Assembly: GCA_021234155.1 (NCBI GenBank)
Contig: JAJEKV010000085.1
Coordinates: 1,686,896 to 1,750,895, forward strand
Source: Isoetes taiwanensis
Taxonomy: Eukaryota > Streptophyta > Lycopodiopsida > Isoetales > Isoetaceae
Direction: 5' to 3'
Length of the DNA: 64,000 nucleotides
In this document: positions 46,640 through 57,470 of the stretch, one piece after another
How the letters are laid out: every line of letters starts with the position of its first letter
How positions within the stretch are numbered: position 1 is the first letter of the stretch
Notes under the pieces: model-generated
What the model saw: the letters and a program-made list of their open reading frames with translations, nothing else
What the model was told of the DNA's origin: nothing
The model's database searches: none
Position numbers and translations under genes: made by a program

Positions 46640-47472
46640 TGGATCTATGTCACAATTGCTTCATGCTGCTAAGATCAATTTCTTCCTCGGCTATAATAGT
46701 GATGGTTTTATTTCCTCAAAACTCTTTGATGATCCTGATTATTGGAAATTTCGATGGCACAGTGTCACATTTTCTAGGATAAGAATTTTGCACATGCCCG
46801 AGCACATAACTTAGAATATCTCTTTGAATTGAAGAAAGCTGATATAGAAATGCCATTCTAGAGATCATGAATAAGTGGTTCTGCCAAGGCCAAATTGTTA
46901 ATGTCACTACTACGTATCATGGGAGTCTGGGAATTACAAGGTGTGTTTGGGTTGTAGCTCAGAATGCTGCTGCTATGAACAGGTTAATTAAGCAATTTTT
47001 GGAGTGGAAAGATGCAAAGCCATCTGGGTATATGTTAATTTGCAAGGTTTTGAAGGATTAAAATTGCATTATTTTAATGGGATGGTGGGTTACTGCCTTA
47101 AGGATATCGAAAAATCATATCATAAATATGCTTTCCAGCATAAGCAGCGTGGAAGGAAAGCGGCTTTATACTATGTATGGCGCTGGAGGCCTCAAGAGGA
47201 ATGTTGTCCGTGATCACACGAACTTGATTTCTAAAGTGATCTTCTTCAGAAATTATCAGGTAAGTGGTAGGTTGAATCCTGATTTGATTTACATTGTTAT
47301 TGAAATAATTAGTACATGTACCTTCTCCTTCTCCACTGCTTGGATAATCCCGGGCAATTCTGCTTATATTCAAAAGAATCGTGTCCATGCTGCACAGAGA
47401 ATTGCTTATAAACCCCGCGTTGCTTCTGCTCCCCACAGGATTCATCCAGGTCGGGCACTTTATAATGTTTGA
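46640..47472 (+). pseudogene. Rep/HUH endonuclease-like relic
   Basis: Plus-strand coding sequence in three frame segments. An upstream piece reads 'SSKLFDDPDYWKFRWHSVTF' (about 46705-46775). The next (46867-47061) has 'NKWFCQGQIVNV' and 'KPSGYMLICKVLKD'. The third has 'LHYFNGMVGYCLKD' (to 47105), then, after a shift, 'EGKRLYTMYGAGGLKRNVV' and 'FSTAWIIPGNSAYIQKNRVH' up to the stop at 47472. YCLK fits the Y-x-x-K nicking motif of Rep proteins, with the tyrosine at 47091. 'xxWFCQG' sits where a H-hydrophobic-H box plus CQG would be expected, but the histidines are gone. Replitron-type transposons are the eukaryotic group I would compare first. The 3' end overlaps the start of a giant inverted repeat. 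Confidence 0.5.
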
Positions 47473-49013
47473 TATTTTCATCCTGGGTGCATTTTTTTTC
47501 TGTACAATTTTGTTCAAGTTAGAATGTCTGTTTGTTGTTATCAACAGAGATTGCTAAGGACTGAGCAACCAAGTGTGGTTGCACCAGGCAATCATGTCCT
47601 CAAACATGATGCGGCCAGGCCGGTATGCCTATACCCAAGCACAATCGTTTTGGGCCCGCAACTCAATTATGTTCATATAGCACGCTTTTGCATCCTCTTC
47701 AACGATTGACCTTAGGTCTAGTAGCGGGGATCGCCTTCAATTTCAAGATGATGGGGCGAGACCTGCGGTGACCAACAACATGTGTCACTTTATATAAGTG
47801 AATATTCAAATACCACGGGTATTGCATGATCTTTATCTTGGTGGGAAGCTTGACTTGGAATCGCCTATGTGCGATGTATATCATCTTGGTGGGAAGCTAA
47901 CTTGGAATCAGCCATGTCTGTGATGTATATTAATATTCCAAATCATATCGGTTGCATACATATACTGGGTAATTTATGCTTGCTTCTAGGTTCTATGTGA
48001 TGTTTTTCTGTTTGCACATGCTTAGTATCAAATTTAATCATCATTTAATCGTCGAGCTTTTGGCACAACTTAGTCATCTTATGCTGGTGTTAAATCTTAT
48101 GCTGGTGTTAAGGTCAAGGCTTTCCACATCTGATTCAAGTAGTTTATTTTCAACAAGGTTGTTTTTAAATAATAAACCGCGACTTTGCATTTCCAAGCAA
48201 TGTTGATAGGGAATCTATCCCCGCAAGAAGACCCTCTTATGGCCTTGTATCCAAAAGTAACATTTTGGCCTTGCATTTCTTACTCTTTTATTTTTGTTAT
48301 CTCACTATGCCAACCAACCCTTGCATGTTGCTATAAGCCAATATTAGATTGCTAAGAAAGTAGTTGTTTATTTCCACCCACGGGGCCATCAGGCCTATTA
48401 GATATTTCAGTAAAAATACGACATATTATTAATTACACAATATAACATCGTCTCGTCCAAGTGTGATGTAACGTTGTTTGTTTTTGGCCCCGAAGGGGCA
48501 AAAAAAATTTTTAACCTATAACAAAAACCATTACATTACACGCCTTAAAATTAAATTCCCCCTTAAACCCCCTTTTGTTTGGGTGCATATTCACACGGGG
48601 GGGTGCATATTCGTACGAAATCAACATCATATAGTATATTGCCTGAAATCTTATAGTATTTTGCAAATCTTGTTATACAGTATAACAAATTCTGTACATC
48701 CATACCCCACAAACGAGGAACTTTGTTGACGGTGTAGATTAAGGAATAAAGGGTGAATATACCTATCCAACAGCTCTCGTTGCCCGGAGTCACCCCCCGT
48801 GTGAATATGCACCCAAACAAAAGGGGGTTTAAGGGGGAATTTAATTTTAAGGCGTGTAATGTAATGGTTTTTGTTATAGGTTGAATACTATGGTTTCTTA
48901 TCGTATTACCAAACATGCCACGTGAAGCACAGTAAGGCTGATATCATGAAAACAAAAGCACACTAGTTTTTCACATTATCGTGGAAGCAAAATCATACTG
49001 GTATATCTAAACC
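47438..49013 (+). repeat. giant inverted repeat, left arm
   Basis: About 1.58 kb that reappears in reverse complement at 50306-51916. Landmarks in order are 'GGATTCATCC', 'TTATAATGTTTGATATTTTC', 'CTTATGCTGGTGTTAA', 'TGTTGATAGGGAATCTATCC', 'CGTCTCGTCCAAGTGTGATG' and 'CTGGTATATCTAAACC'. The arms differ by scattered substitutions and small indels, so this is not a perfect assembly mirror. The outer edge overlaps the end of the Rep-like gene. A smaller TIR element sits inside. Confidence 0.95.
48484..48895. mobile_element. TIR element nested in left arm
   Basis: Two inverted arms of about 100 bases ('AACCTATAACAAAAACC', 'TAAACCCCCTTTTGTTTGGG', 'TGCATATTCACACGGGGG' and complements) surround a core with 'TACCCCACAAACGAGGAACT'. 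Copies are at 50440-50880 and, one-sided, at 12870-13330. There is no coding sequence. I could not define a target duplication. Confidence 0.75.
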
Positions 49014-49149
49014 CATAAATAACCCCAATATTTTATATGATGACCATTGCTTATGATTTCAGTGTCTCATACGACCATTGAAACACTATAACTCCATCTC
49101 CCATATATATATTCAATGAATCTAATATTCGACTGTCTTATACTCTACA

Positions 49150-49450
49150 CATGATACTTCGTTGAATAGGCTAATGCAACTGCGCTTCGATTGTCACAAA
49201 AAATAACAGTTGGTTGTGTTTGTTCTTGTGACATTCCATTCAACAATGTACGCAGCCATATAAGTTCTTGAGTCGCCATACTAGCTGCAATATATTCAGA
49301 TTCTGTACTTGATAAGGCTACTATGGCACAAGGCCCCCAAAATTGAATTAGTATGATCTTTTTCTAATGATTTCGTAGTAAAAACCAACTCCTAAAATCA
49401 ATACCGGTATGTGGGCCAAAAAGTTTACAAATCATGTCTAGTTATACCAT
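49150..49450 (-). pseudogene. copia RNase H fragment
   Basis: The minus strand reads 'VALSSTESEYIAASMATQEL', 'WLRTLLNGMSQ' and 'TVIFCDNRSAVALAYSTKYH', the hallmark end of Ty1/copia RNase H. Weak similarity continues on both sides ('SIRQSNIRF' after, 'WGPCAI' before). No other part of the element is seen. It is a different, more decayed copia lineage piece than that at 26704-27459. Confidence 0.9.
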
Positions 49451-49569
49451 ATAGTTCATCAATGCAGTTTGGTAACATGACATACGAATAGTGTTTATTC
49501 ACATGGTATTGAAAGATGATAATTTATAGCTAGTTTTTATGACAACTTGAATATATGATATGTGCTACT

Positions 49570-50124
49570 CATTAGAGGAAAAATGAGATCACATTTTGTC
49601 CCATTAAGGGATGCTTAAAATGCCATGTCAGCTTTTTAAACTGTCCAATAAGAGAAGAGCTCCAGTATATCTCATTCTAGTATTATGTGGCAGCCTGTAA
49701 TTAATGCAGCTGCAACTAACTTCTGTGGTATCATTTTTTCATTATAACTTTTGATCCAGAACTCCGATTCAAAAATTTTTTGTAGCAATGGGTTCGTCTT
49801 CACAAGATCTATCTAATGATAACCCATTCATACATCTTTTACAATATAAATATATAAGAAATAAGCAAAAAATCATATTTTTTTAAGGTTAACGCATATG
49901 ACCATATTGAAATACATCATAACCATATATCATTGGAAAGATCTTTTCATTCCGCATCTAATGCAACAAACGCCGCAACATTTTGACAAGTGGATCAAAA
50001 GTTATGGGGGAAAAACAACAGCAATGAAGTTGTTGGTGCTGCATTAATTGCAGTTAATAGAGGGTAGCCATTCCATTGGAGGATTATTATGGGGATGAAA
50101 TGAGATCTCAAATTTCCTCTAATG
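49570..50124. mobile_element. MITE with inverted ends and 3-bp target duplication
   Basis: The left end CATTAGAGGAAAAATGAGAT pairs with the right end, whose complement reads CATTAGAGGAAATTTGAGAT. The similarity extends over about 33 bases. Both sides are flanked by ACT (49567-49569 and 50125-50127). Length is 555 bases with no coding frame. The superfamily is uncertain. Three-base duplications occur in CACTA and Harbinger elements. Confidence 0.8.
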
Positions 50125-50305
50125 ACTTAATTTATCATGTTTATTGGAATGATATTTGATCACATCTATTATCCTTGGTTTATTGACATTGTAATTTTAC
50201 GTGCGTAATTAGTATGATATTTTATAGCGATTAATCATCTTTGTTATTTTAGTGTATAATTATTATGGTATTTTATAGTGACTAATTACCAATAAAACTA
50301 TGCTT

Positions 50306-51916
50306 GGTTTAGATATACCAGTATGATTTTGCTTCCACGATAATGTGAAAAACTAGTGTGCTTTTGTTTTCATGATATCAGCCTTACTGTGCTTCACGTG
50401 GCATGTTTGGTAATACGATAAGAAACCATAGTATTCAACCTATAACAAAAACCATTACATTACACGCCTTAAAATTAAATTCCCCCTTAAACCCCCTTTT
50501 GTTTGGGTGCATATTCACACGGGGGTGACTCCCGGGAACGGAGAGCTGTTGGATAGGTATATTCACCCTTTTATTCCTTAATCTACACCGCCAACAAAGT
50601 TCCTCGCTTGTGGGGTATGGATGTACGTAATTTGTTATATCAGATAACAAGATTTGCAAAATACTATAAGATTTCGTGCAATATACTATATGATGTTGAT
50701 TTCATGCGTGCAAAACATAATTATAAGGGCTCTCGGCCGCCCGCCACCCCACCCCAGATGTGAATATGCACCCAAACAAAAGGGGTTTAAGGGGAATTTA
50801 ATTTTAAAAATAATAATGTAATGGTTTTGTTATAGGTTAAAAATTTTTTTGTTGCCTTCTGGGCCAAAAACAAACAACGTTACATCACACTTGGACGAGA
50901 CGATGTTATATTGTGTAATTAATAATATGTCGTATTTTTACTCTGAAATATCTAATAGGCCTGATGGCCCCGTGGGTGGAAATAAACAACTACTTCCTTA
51001 GCAATCTAATATTGGCTTATAGCAACATGCAAGGGTTGGTTGGCATAGTGAGATAACAAAAATAAAAGAGTAAGAAATGCAAGGCCAAAAATGTTACTTT
51101 CTATACAAGGCCATAAGAGGGTCTTCTTGCAGGGATAGATTCCCTATCAACATTGCTTGGAAATGCAGTGCAGTTTATTATTTAAAAACAACCTTGTTGA
51201 AAATAAACTACTTGAATCAGATGTGGAAAGCCTTGACCTTAACACCAGCATAAGATTTAACACCAGCATAAGATGACTAAGTTGTGCCAAAAGCTCGAAT
51301 GATTAAATGATGATTAAATTTGATACTAAGCATGTGCAAAAAGAAAAAACATCACATAGAACCTAGAAGCAAGCATAAATTACCCAAGATATGTATGCAA
51401 CCGATATGATTTGGAATATTAATATACATCACGCACATGGCTGATTCCAAGTTAGCTTCCCACCAAGATGATATACATCTTGGACATAGTTGATTCCAAG
51501 TCAAGCTTCCCACCAAGATAAAGATCATGCAATACCTGTGGTATTTGAATATTCACTTATATAAAGTGACACATGCCGTTGGTCACCGCAGGTCTCGTCC
51601 CATCATCTTGAAATTGAAGCCGATCCTGCTACTAGACCTAAGGTCAATCGTTGAAGAGGATCCGCAAACCGTGCTATATGAACATAATTGAGTTGCGGTG
51701 CCCAAAACAAGGTGTGCTTGGGTATAGGCATACCTCGCCGCATCATGTTTGAGGACATGATTGCCCCGTGCAACCACACTTGGTTGCTCGGGCCCTTAGC
51801 AATCTCGCTGATAACAACAAAATGTACATTCTAACTTGAACAAAATTGTACGTAAAAAAAAATGCACCCGTGATGAAAATATCAAACATTATAAAGTGCA
51901 CGACACGGATGAATCC
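50306..51916 (-). repeat. giant inverted repeat, right arm
   Basis: Reverse complement of 47438-49013 with the same landmarks in reverse order. It holds the counterpart of the sequence after the Rep-like gene, so the inversion took part of that gene's 3' region with it. Beyond 51916 similarity to the left side ends abruptly and LRR-type sequence begins. Confidence 0.95.
50440..50880. mobile_element. TIR element nested in right arm
   Basis: Counterpart of 48484-48895. Inverted arms 'AACCTATAACAAAAACC' at 50440 and 'GGTTTTGTTATAGGTTAAAA' near 50820 flank the core with 'AAAGTTCCTCGCTTGTGGGG'. Confidence 0.75.
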
Positions 51917-51949
51917 CCGGGGGAGTATCACCGCTCAATGCTCAATGGG

Positions 51950-52120
51950 AAGATGTGTTCCGGCAGAGCGGGGTCCTGCTGAAGCTCAAGTCAGGGCTAA
52001 GGGAGTTCAGTGCCGCATGGAACACCACAGACTGCTGCAAATGGGAGGGGATTACCTGCAGCAAAGCAGGGCATGTAATCTCCACAAATTATTTGGATGC
52101 CAGTGTGCCCGTTTCTACCC
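51950..52120 (+). pseudogene. LRR receptor-like protein N-terminal fragment
   Basis: The plus strand reads 'LLKLKSGLREFSAAWNTTDC' and 'CKWEGITCSKAGHVI', the N-terminal cap of plant LRR receptor-like proteins (K-S-x-L...W...DCCKWEGITC). The typical signal peptide before it and the leucine-rich repeats after it are absent. It starts soon after the right arm of the inverted repeat, so it may have been cut by that event. Confidence 0.7.
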
Positions 52121-52391
52121 TGGCGTGTCGCATGCAATTATCTGATGTTGGAGCTTCATTCAGCTTCCCTCCATAGCGTACTACAACTTTTTGCAGGGGA
52201 TTTTTCTGCCCAAATATCTTCTCAGACAAAAGATTAGCCTCTTTTGTTTCAACCAGTAAGCTTCTACCTGTTCTTTCCAGGCCAGCCCTCTTTTGGGTTA
52301 TAAGTGCTTCATACCTGAAGAATGAATTGTGAGAAAAGCACCATACCAGAATTTCATAAACCCAGACGTCTGCACCAATTACTCGGCTCAC
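52089..52391 (-). pseudogene. unrecognised exon-like fragment
   Basis: A 100-codon minus-strand frame contains 'YEALITQKRAGLERTGRSLL' and 'QKNPLQKVVVRYGGKLNEA'. An acceptor-like TTCATTCTTCAG lies directly before GTATGAAGC at about 52315. The second half reads like a genuine exon, but I do not recognise the protein. Confidence 0.35.
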
Positions 52392-53085
52392 TAATTACCA
52401 GGTTGCAAATTCTGTGGTCTTAAATGTGGACAACCATGATCCCATCTACTTCAGCTATTCCAATCTTTCCTCGTCGGGACAAATTTCGGGTTCAACTTTA
52501 GGTTGGGGTCCCGGTTAGCATCTTCTCGATTTTTGTTGCAAAGATCCAGCCAATCATATCCATGAATCGTAAAACCAAGCAAAGCTAAACCTTATCTGCC
52601 ATAGCCGAAAAAAGAAGTAAAAAACCCAGCAAAATCTTTACCTTCTCTGCCATAGCCGGATTTGTGCCGGGATTTCCGGCTGTAGGCTGCTCAAACAAAG
52701 TCCCGATGACCCTAGCCCAAATATTTGTCCGAGTCTTGCACAACAATTTAGGCTGAACAATCGAGAACAATTGTTAAGAAAAGAATCGGCCATGAATAAA
52801 GCCCCGACTTTTGAAACCCTAAAACAATTTTATCGACATCTGCATGGCTCCAAAACTCCATGACCATAGGATTGCATTTCTTATTCAAAATCAACGGCTC
52901 AGAAAGAGTGCACTCTAGATATACCGTTTAGTACATCTGCACGAATACAGCAATGAAATCATAGTAAAACCATGTCAGAAAAGGTATAAAAACACAAAAG
53001 TAACCCCCTGTTATTATGCTACATATTGTTATTTATGGCTCAGGTGAGGGCATCAATGTAACGGGCCCATGGTAGACCGCTCGAG
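52392..53085. repeat. noncoding flank with dispersed repeat
   Basis: 52895-53030 matches 22190-22320 (words 'GTGCACTCTAGAT' and 'CCCCCTGTTATTATGCTACA'). The remainder shows nothing. Its right end is the left boundary of the LTR element at 53086. Confidence 0.5.
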
Positions 53086-53679
53086 TGTTTGGGGTCTGGG
53101 TTCGGGAACTCCTGCAAGACAGCCCTCTGTGAGGACCCTTGGATCAAATAGGAGAATCCGGTAGCTGTGTCACGCAGGATTTGCAAAAGAACAAAAGGAA
53201 AGAAAAAGAGAGAAGAGAAAAGAAAAGACAAATGAGAACACAATAATGAGAACAGAACTCCTTGATATCAATGAAGATACATGAGATCTCTCAATAGAGA
53301 GAAAAACAGAGTGGAGACAAGAACCAAAAACTCATCTAGCTCTCGAATGCTAGCTCTACTCATATATATAGTACAATGGCCTTTGGCCCAATATAGATAC
53401 TCACGATCTTGGTGCCGACTCGGAAGGAGGCCCGACGGCAGGAATGTTGGCGCGGTGCCTCTTGAGGTGCCTAAAATTACGCCGATGCCGACGTGACCGG
53501 CGGTCACTTGTCTCGCTTCTCTGCCGCTTCTTTGGCGTGGGCGTGGCCTTCTGCGTGGCCTCTTCTGGTCTTCATGGGGCTTTTTGATGGCTGACCTGGA
53601 CCTGACCGCGGGCTCCTTGTTCTTGACCTGGTCCGAGGTGTGCATGAATAGTCCCAATACCGGGGCGCATGGACTAACA
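53086..53679 (-). mobile_element. 3' LTR
   Basis: 594 bases, TGTTTGGGG...GGACTAACA on the plus strand. It matches the partial LTR at 63616-64000 over all of the visible part. It has a 14-base local duplication (AACACAATAATGAG) near 53236 that the other LTR lacks. A minus-strand TATA box lies at 53361-53370. Confidence 0.9.
53361..53370 (-). promoter_or_regulatory. LTR TATA box
   Basis: TATATATATG on the minus strand, kept identical in both LTRs (also at 63878-63887), is the likely core promoter. Confidence 0.5.
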
Positions 53680-53691
53680 CTCCCCACCAAA
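53680..53691 (-). promoter_or_regulatory. polypurine tract
   Basis: TTTGGTGGGGAG on the minus strand abuts the LTR start TGTTAGTCC. The position and purine richness fit the plus-strand primer site. Confidence 0.75.
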
Positions 53692-53749
53692 CGACACTTT
53701 CGTGGATGAGAAAGAGGGAAGAGTCTCGGAGGTGGAAACCCAACAACTT

Positions 53750-56684
53750 GAAAGTCATCCCGCCAAAATATGAGGGCGGTTGCCAGAGTGATAGCTGGCA
53801 ATAAGGTCTTGTCGGGCCGTGAGAGCTTCAGGAGTGTTGAGACCTATTGCGGGATGAGCGTCAATGAGAACCCCAGAGTGGACCATCTCTTCAAGGGCAC
53901 GGTGTGCTTCAGCAGGGACAAACTGACATTCCATGAGAAGGCAGGTCTGAAGGCCGAAGGCACTGACGCTGGCATTCGGGTTGCAATAATAGATAGGACG
54001 CTGTCTGGCAAGAGAGCTCAACAGACAGAAGGCACTTTAAAGCAGCACAAAAACCTACTTGGCGGTGAACAGATGGATCCGGGGAGGTGGCAGCACGCTC
54101 CAAAAAGAGATCAAGGCCAGAGACAGCTTGAGTGGGCGTCTGCCAACCACGCTCAATAGGGACGTAGATTCAATTTTCAGTGTGCTCCAAAGTAGCGCCA
54201 TTCTCCCAATTAGAGCGTCGAACAAAACGCGGATCCCATCAAGATCCGGAGATCCGAGGAGGAGTCCACCCAAATAAGGCCTTCCAGGACCTTAGTCCAA
54301 AAGGGAAGACGCCAGTCGGAGGTGAGATATCTGGGGCATGGAGGTGCACCCAAGGAAACATACGGAGATTGAACCGCGGCTCGGGCGGGCTGCTAGGCCT
54401 GTTCTCGATTCGCAAAACAAGGTCTCGCATCAAGGGCACGACACCACCGGGTCCCAATCGAGCCCGAGAGCATGTTATAAATCGGAGGTGAGACCCAACT
54501 GCGGGTATAGTCCGACCGTCCGTAAAGGCACGCAAAGGTGTTGTAGCCATCCGTGTTTCGCAAGCAAATGCAGGCAAATGTAAGATCCTCCTGATGTGCT
54601 AAATTTTTGCGCACCTGTTCGAGTGTCTCGGCTTGCCAGAGAGGTAGAAGATGGGCAAGCTCAGGCATGTACGCCGTGCTGAAAGTGTTGGTTTGAGCAT
54701 GATCCTGTAAATACGGGTTGTTTTATTAACAACCAAGAGCATGAGGATTGCCTTGAAAAAACTTCGATGGCCATCCAAGAATTTATCATGTGTATCAGCC
54801 AGATAAAAATCATGAAAAATATAAACCATAGGCTGAACAACACGGAAGATGACCAAATCGGAATCTTCACAGTGGAGTTGATCAAAGACTAATAGGACAC
54901 AGACTAAGCCTTTGTCTTCAATGGAAAGGTCCGGCCAGATCCTGAGAAAATCAGCACTGCCCAGGGGCGCATTAAGCTTACCATTGGCCGAATACCACTT
55001 GAGAAGAAAAAGATGGCGTCGGGCAACCACATAATCCAAATAACTGGAAGGTGTAAAAAAGTCTTGAGGGATGCGGAGAGCAAGATCAATATAGGTCTTA
55101 TGTTGGTTCTGAGCCTCTTCTGCTGATTGAACAGCCTGTTGGAGTTGATGCTCTAAATCACAGATCTGATTTTCTTCGTCAGCAAGGAGACGGGACTGAT
55201 CACGGAACTTTCTGTGAGAGAGCGTGGCCTGTGAAGAGGAAGGTACTTGAGTGGAGTGTTGAAGCCGAAGAGTTGCTATTTCTGTATCATCAATGATCTT
55301 CTGTTTCTGAGCTTCAATGAGTTGAGTCTGTAGAGGCTTGACCTGATTTTCGAGCGTGGAAAGTTGGTCTTCGAAAGTGCGTGGAGCTATTTGTTGTAAT
55401 TCTGAGAGAGCTCCGTGTATAATGTTTGGAGATCAGCAAGGAATTTATCCTTGTCTGCAAGGAGGTTATCCTTGGCCTTGATGGTAGCCAACAATTCTTC
55501 AATAGTTGACTGTAATTGAGCCTGTTGATCAGCGAGCGGCTAGTCCTTTCTTGTTCTGCCTTGAGAGATTCACGGGCCTGTAAAAGAGCCTCATGCTTTT
55601 CTTGAAGACTATCTTCGAGAGATTGAATTTTGACAGTGGCGGCCTGAAAATCTCTATGAAGTGCTTCCGTGGTTTCCATGTAAATCGCTTCATGAAGGTT
55701 TCCCCGAGTCTTGAAGCTTGAGCATGACGGCTTGGACATCTTGTTGATATTGATAAAGGGTCTGCTGTCGGGAGGGTGGATGTGCAGGGCACGTTTGTCG
55801 ATTAGACTGTGACGCCTGAGAAACATGGTGAGAACTTGAGTGCACAGTTTCGGTGGAGGAAGAGGAGACGGTCACAACAGGTTCTTGGTTTTGAACATGA
55901 CGAGGGGGAGGGGAAGGCTGGGGGGCGTGAAGTCTCTGCATGAAGAGTTGGATCGACAGGAATGGGATTGGAGGGCTGTTTTGTGGAGGCTTGAGACGTG
56001 GTATGTTGATGAGTGGGAGAACCTTGACTAGGGAGGGGAAGACAATGATGGAGGATGGCCTGTAAGTGAGCACCGATGGCAGTTTCAAGGCCCGAAGAGG
56101 GGGTTGCGCGAAGGCGATCAATTTCACGAAGAAGGCGGAGGAACAAAATTTGAGGCCAATCAATAGAATGAGTGGAGTGGATGGCCAAGATAACAATGTT
56201 GAAGAACTGTTTATTGATGTGGGTGTTTTGATGGAATACCCATAGAACTTATGCCACATGAATTTGACAAAAGTATCATGGGATTTGGCAATGTTCGTGA
56301 GACGATGGGTGTTGGCCTGATAAGGAAGTTGGCCATACTTGGCAACATCCCGTTCTTGTAAAGCAGCCCAAGATAAAGAAGGCTTGCGAATAGGTAACTG
56401 GAATACCTGAGAAAGAAGAACCGAGGAGCGTAATATCCGGCCCGGATCGACTCTTGTGGCGAATCCACCGTGGTGTTGACCATATGAGCAACAAACCGCC
56501 CGAAGTTGGTCCGGATTTGGCGCAGGAGTTCCCCGAGAATTCAACCCGCATGCTCGCAACTTTTTCGACTTGGACCTTCCAGGGGATCGCGAAAGGTGGG
56601 AGTGGAAAAACTAACAGACTCAAAAAGAGCTTGATCCCTGGGAGCGATGACTTGAAGAGTTGGAAACTTTGGGGAAGCGGCCAT
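53750..56684 (-). pseudogene. extra ORF between integrase and 3' LTR
   Basis: Successive minus-strand frames read one long decayed protein of perhaps 950 residues. It starts at 56684 with 'MAASPKFPTLQVIAPRDQAL', continues through 'FVKFMWHKFYGYS', a proline/serine-rich middle, and then a coiled-coil region with heptads ('IQSLEDSLQEKHEALLQARE' and 'LLADKDKFLADLQTLYTEL'). A globular part follows with 'RRHLFLLKWYSANGKLNAPL' (54975-55020) and 'DKGLVCVLLVFDQLHCEDSD' (54860-54920), and the end is unclear near 53750. The position is that of the extra or env-like ORF of Tat/Athila elements. There is no membrane segment to support an envelope protein. Function is unknown, and at least five frameshifts are present. 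Confidence 0.55.
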
Positions 56685-57139
56685 GGTAAGAATCAGAGGA
56701 AAAGAAACCAGAGAGCGGATGAAAGGAAGCCGGAGGGCGGAGAGCAGAAGAGGAAGGTGAAGGGAGGCGAAAAGATGTTAGGGCTTACAACTATGGCGAA
56801 GGGGCATGATGAGAATGGAAAAGGAGCCGTTGATGTGGCCAGATGGCAACAGATCCGAAGAGGACGCTTGAAGAGCAAAATTTTGGCTAAGTCCCCCAGT
56901 AGGGAAGGAAAACAATTGAACGGTGGAGATTGAGCATGAATGAATGGTGGGATTGGACAGCTGAACAAAGGTACGAATAATAATGACAGACGGGCATAAA
57001 AGGAAAGGATAACATTTAATGCAGGCAACTCGAAGTAGGATATCATAAAAAGGAATTGTCAGACAGTACCATGGCTAGATATGCGGCGGGAGAACAGATT
57101 CTGGATTTAGAAAGAGCCTTGCATTGCAACCACATTAGC

Positions 57140-57205
57140 AATTTTGTGATTGGTCCACGTCGGCAGAGCTCCAAGCGGTTGGGCTATATAAGACGAGCAG
57201 TGGTC
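57140..57205 (+). promoter_or_regulatory. antisense promoter inside the retroelement
   Basis: A plus-strand ATTGG (inverted CCAAT) at about 57150, a CACGTCGG word and CTATATAAG at 57183-57191 are spaced as in a plant pol II core promoter. It points opposite to the element. Confidence 0.5.
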
Positions 57206-57230
57206 GGAGCTGAGACACCAGTTTGCAACG

Positions 57231-57470
57231 ATGGAGCAGGAGTGTACTATGCCACAAAACTGCCAAGAGTGGGTGACTTGTAAGATGAACGCCCTTGACC
57301 TCTGGAAATGCCGCAACCACGACATCCCGATGGACGGCTGGTGTGGCGAAGGCGGAGCATCCCGACCCTTTAACGAACGCCATGGAGGTGGTGGTGCATC
57401 CGCGACCGATCCCGGAAAGCAAAACCTCTACCATGTCCTCTGCATAACCTCTGCTCCAAACCCGGAGTAG
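57231..57470 (+). CDS. small antisense ORF, unknown function
   Basis: A 79-codon plus-strand frame starts about 40 bases after the TATA box (57183-57191) and ends with TAG at 57470. It starts 'MEQECTMPQNCQEWVTCKM' and contains several cysteines and a glycine-rich stretch (HGGGGASA). No signal peptide or known motif is seen. An AT-rich tail follows at 57475-57580, with no clear poly(A) signal. Antisense genes after integrase have been described in some Tat elements, but I cannot show homology. The overlapping minus-strand frame (57135-57434) could be the real one, so confidence is low. Confidence 0.35.
   Translation: MEQECTMPQNCQEWVTCKMNALDLWKCRNHDIPMDGWCGEGGASRPFNERHGGGGASATDPGKQNLYHVLCITSAPNPE

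Larger units (their letters stand above)
49014..50305. other. spacer of the giant inverted repeat
   Basis: About 1.3 kb of unique sequence between the arms. It contains a copia RNase H fragment (49150-49450) and a MITE (49570-50124). The rest (50125-50305) is AT-rich with short repeats of GTATGATATTTTATAG. Confidence 0.85.

Noticed and set aside
47438-51916. Assembly mirror artefact as sole explanation of the palindrome
   Set aside because: The two arms differ by numerous substitutions and indels along their length and enclose unique sequence, which a mirrored read would not give. Read support should still be checked.
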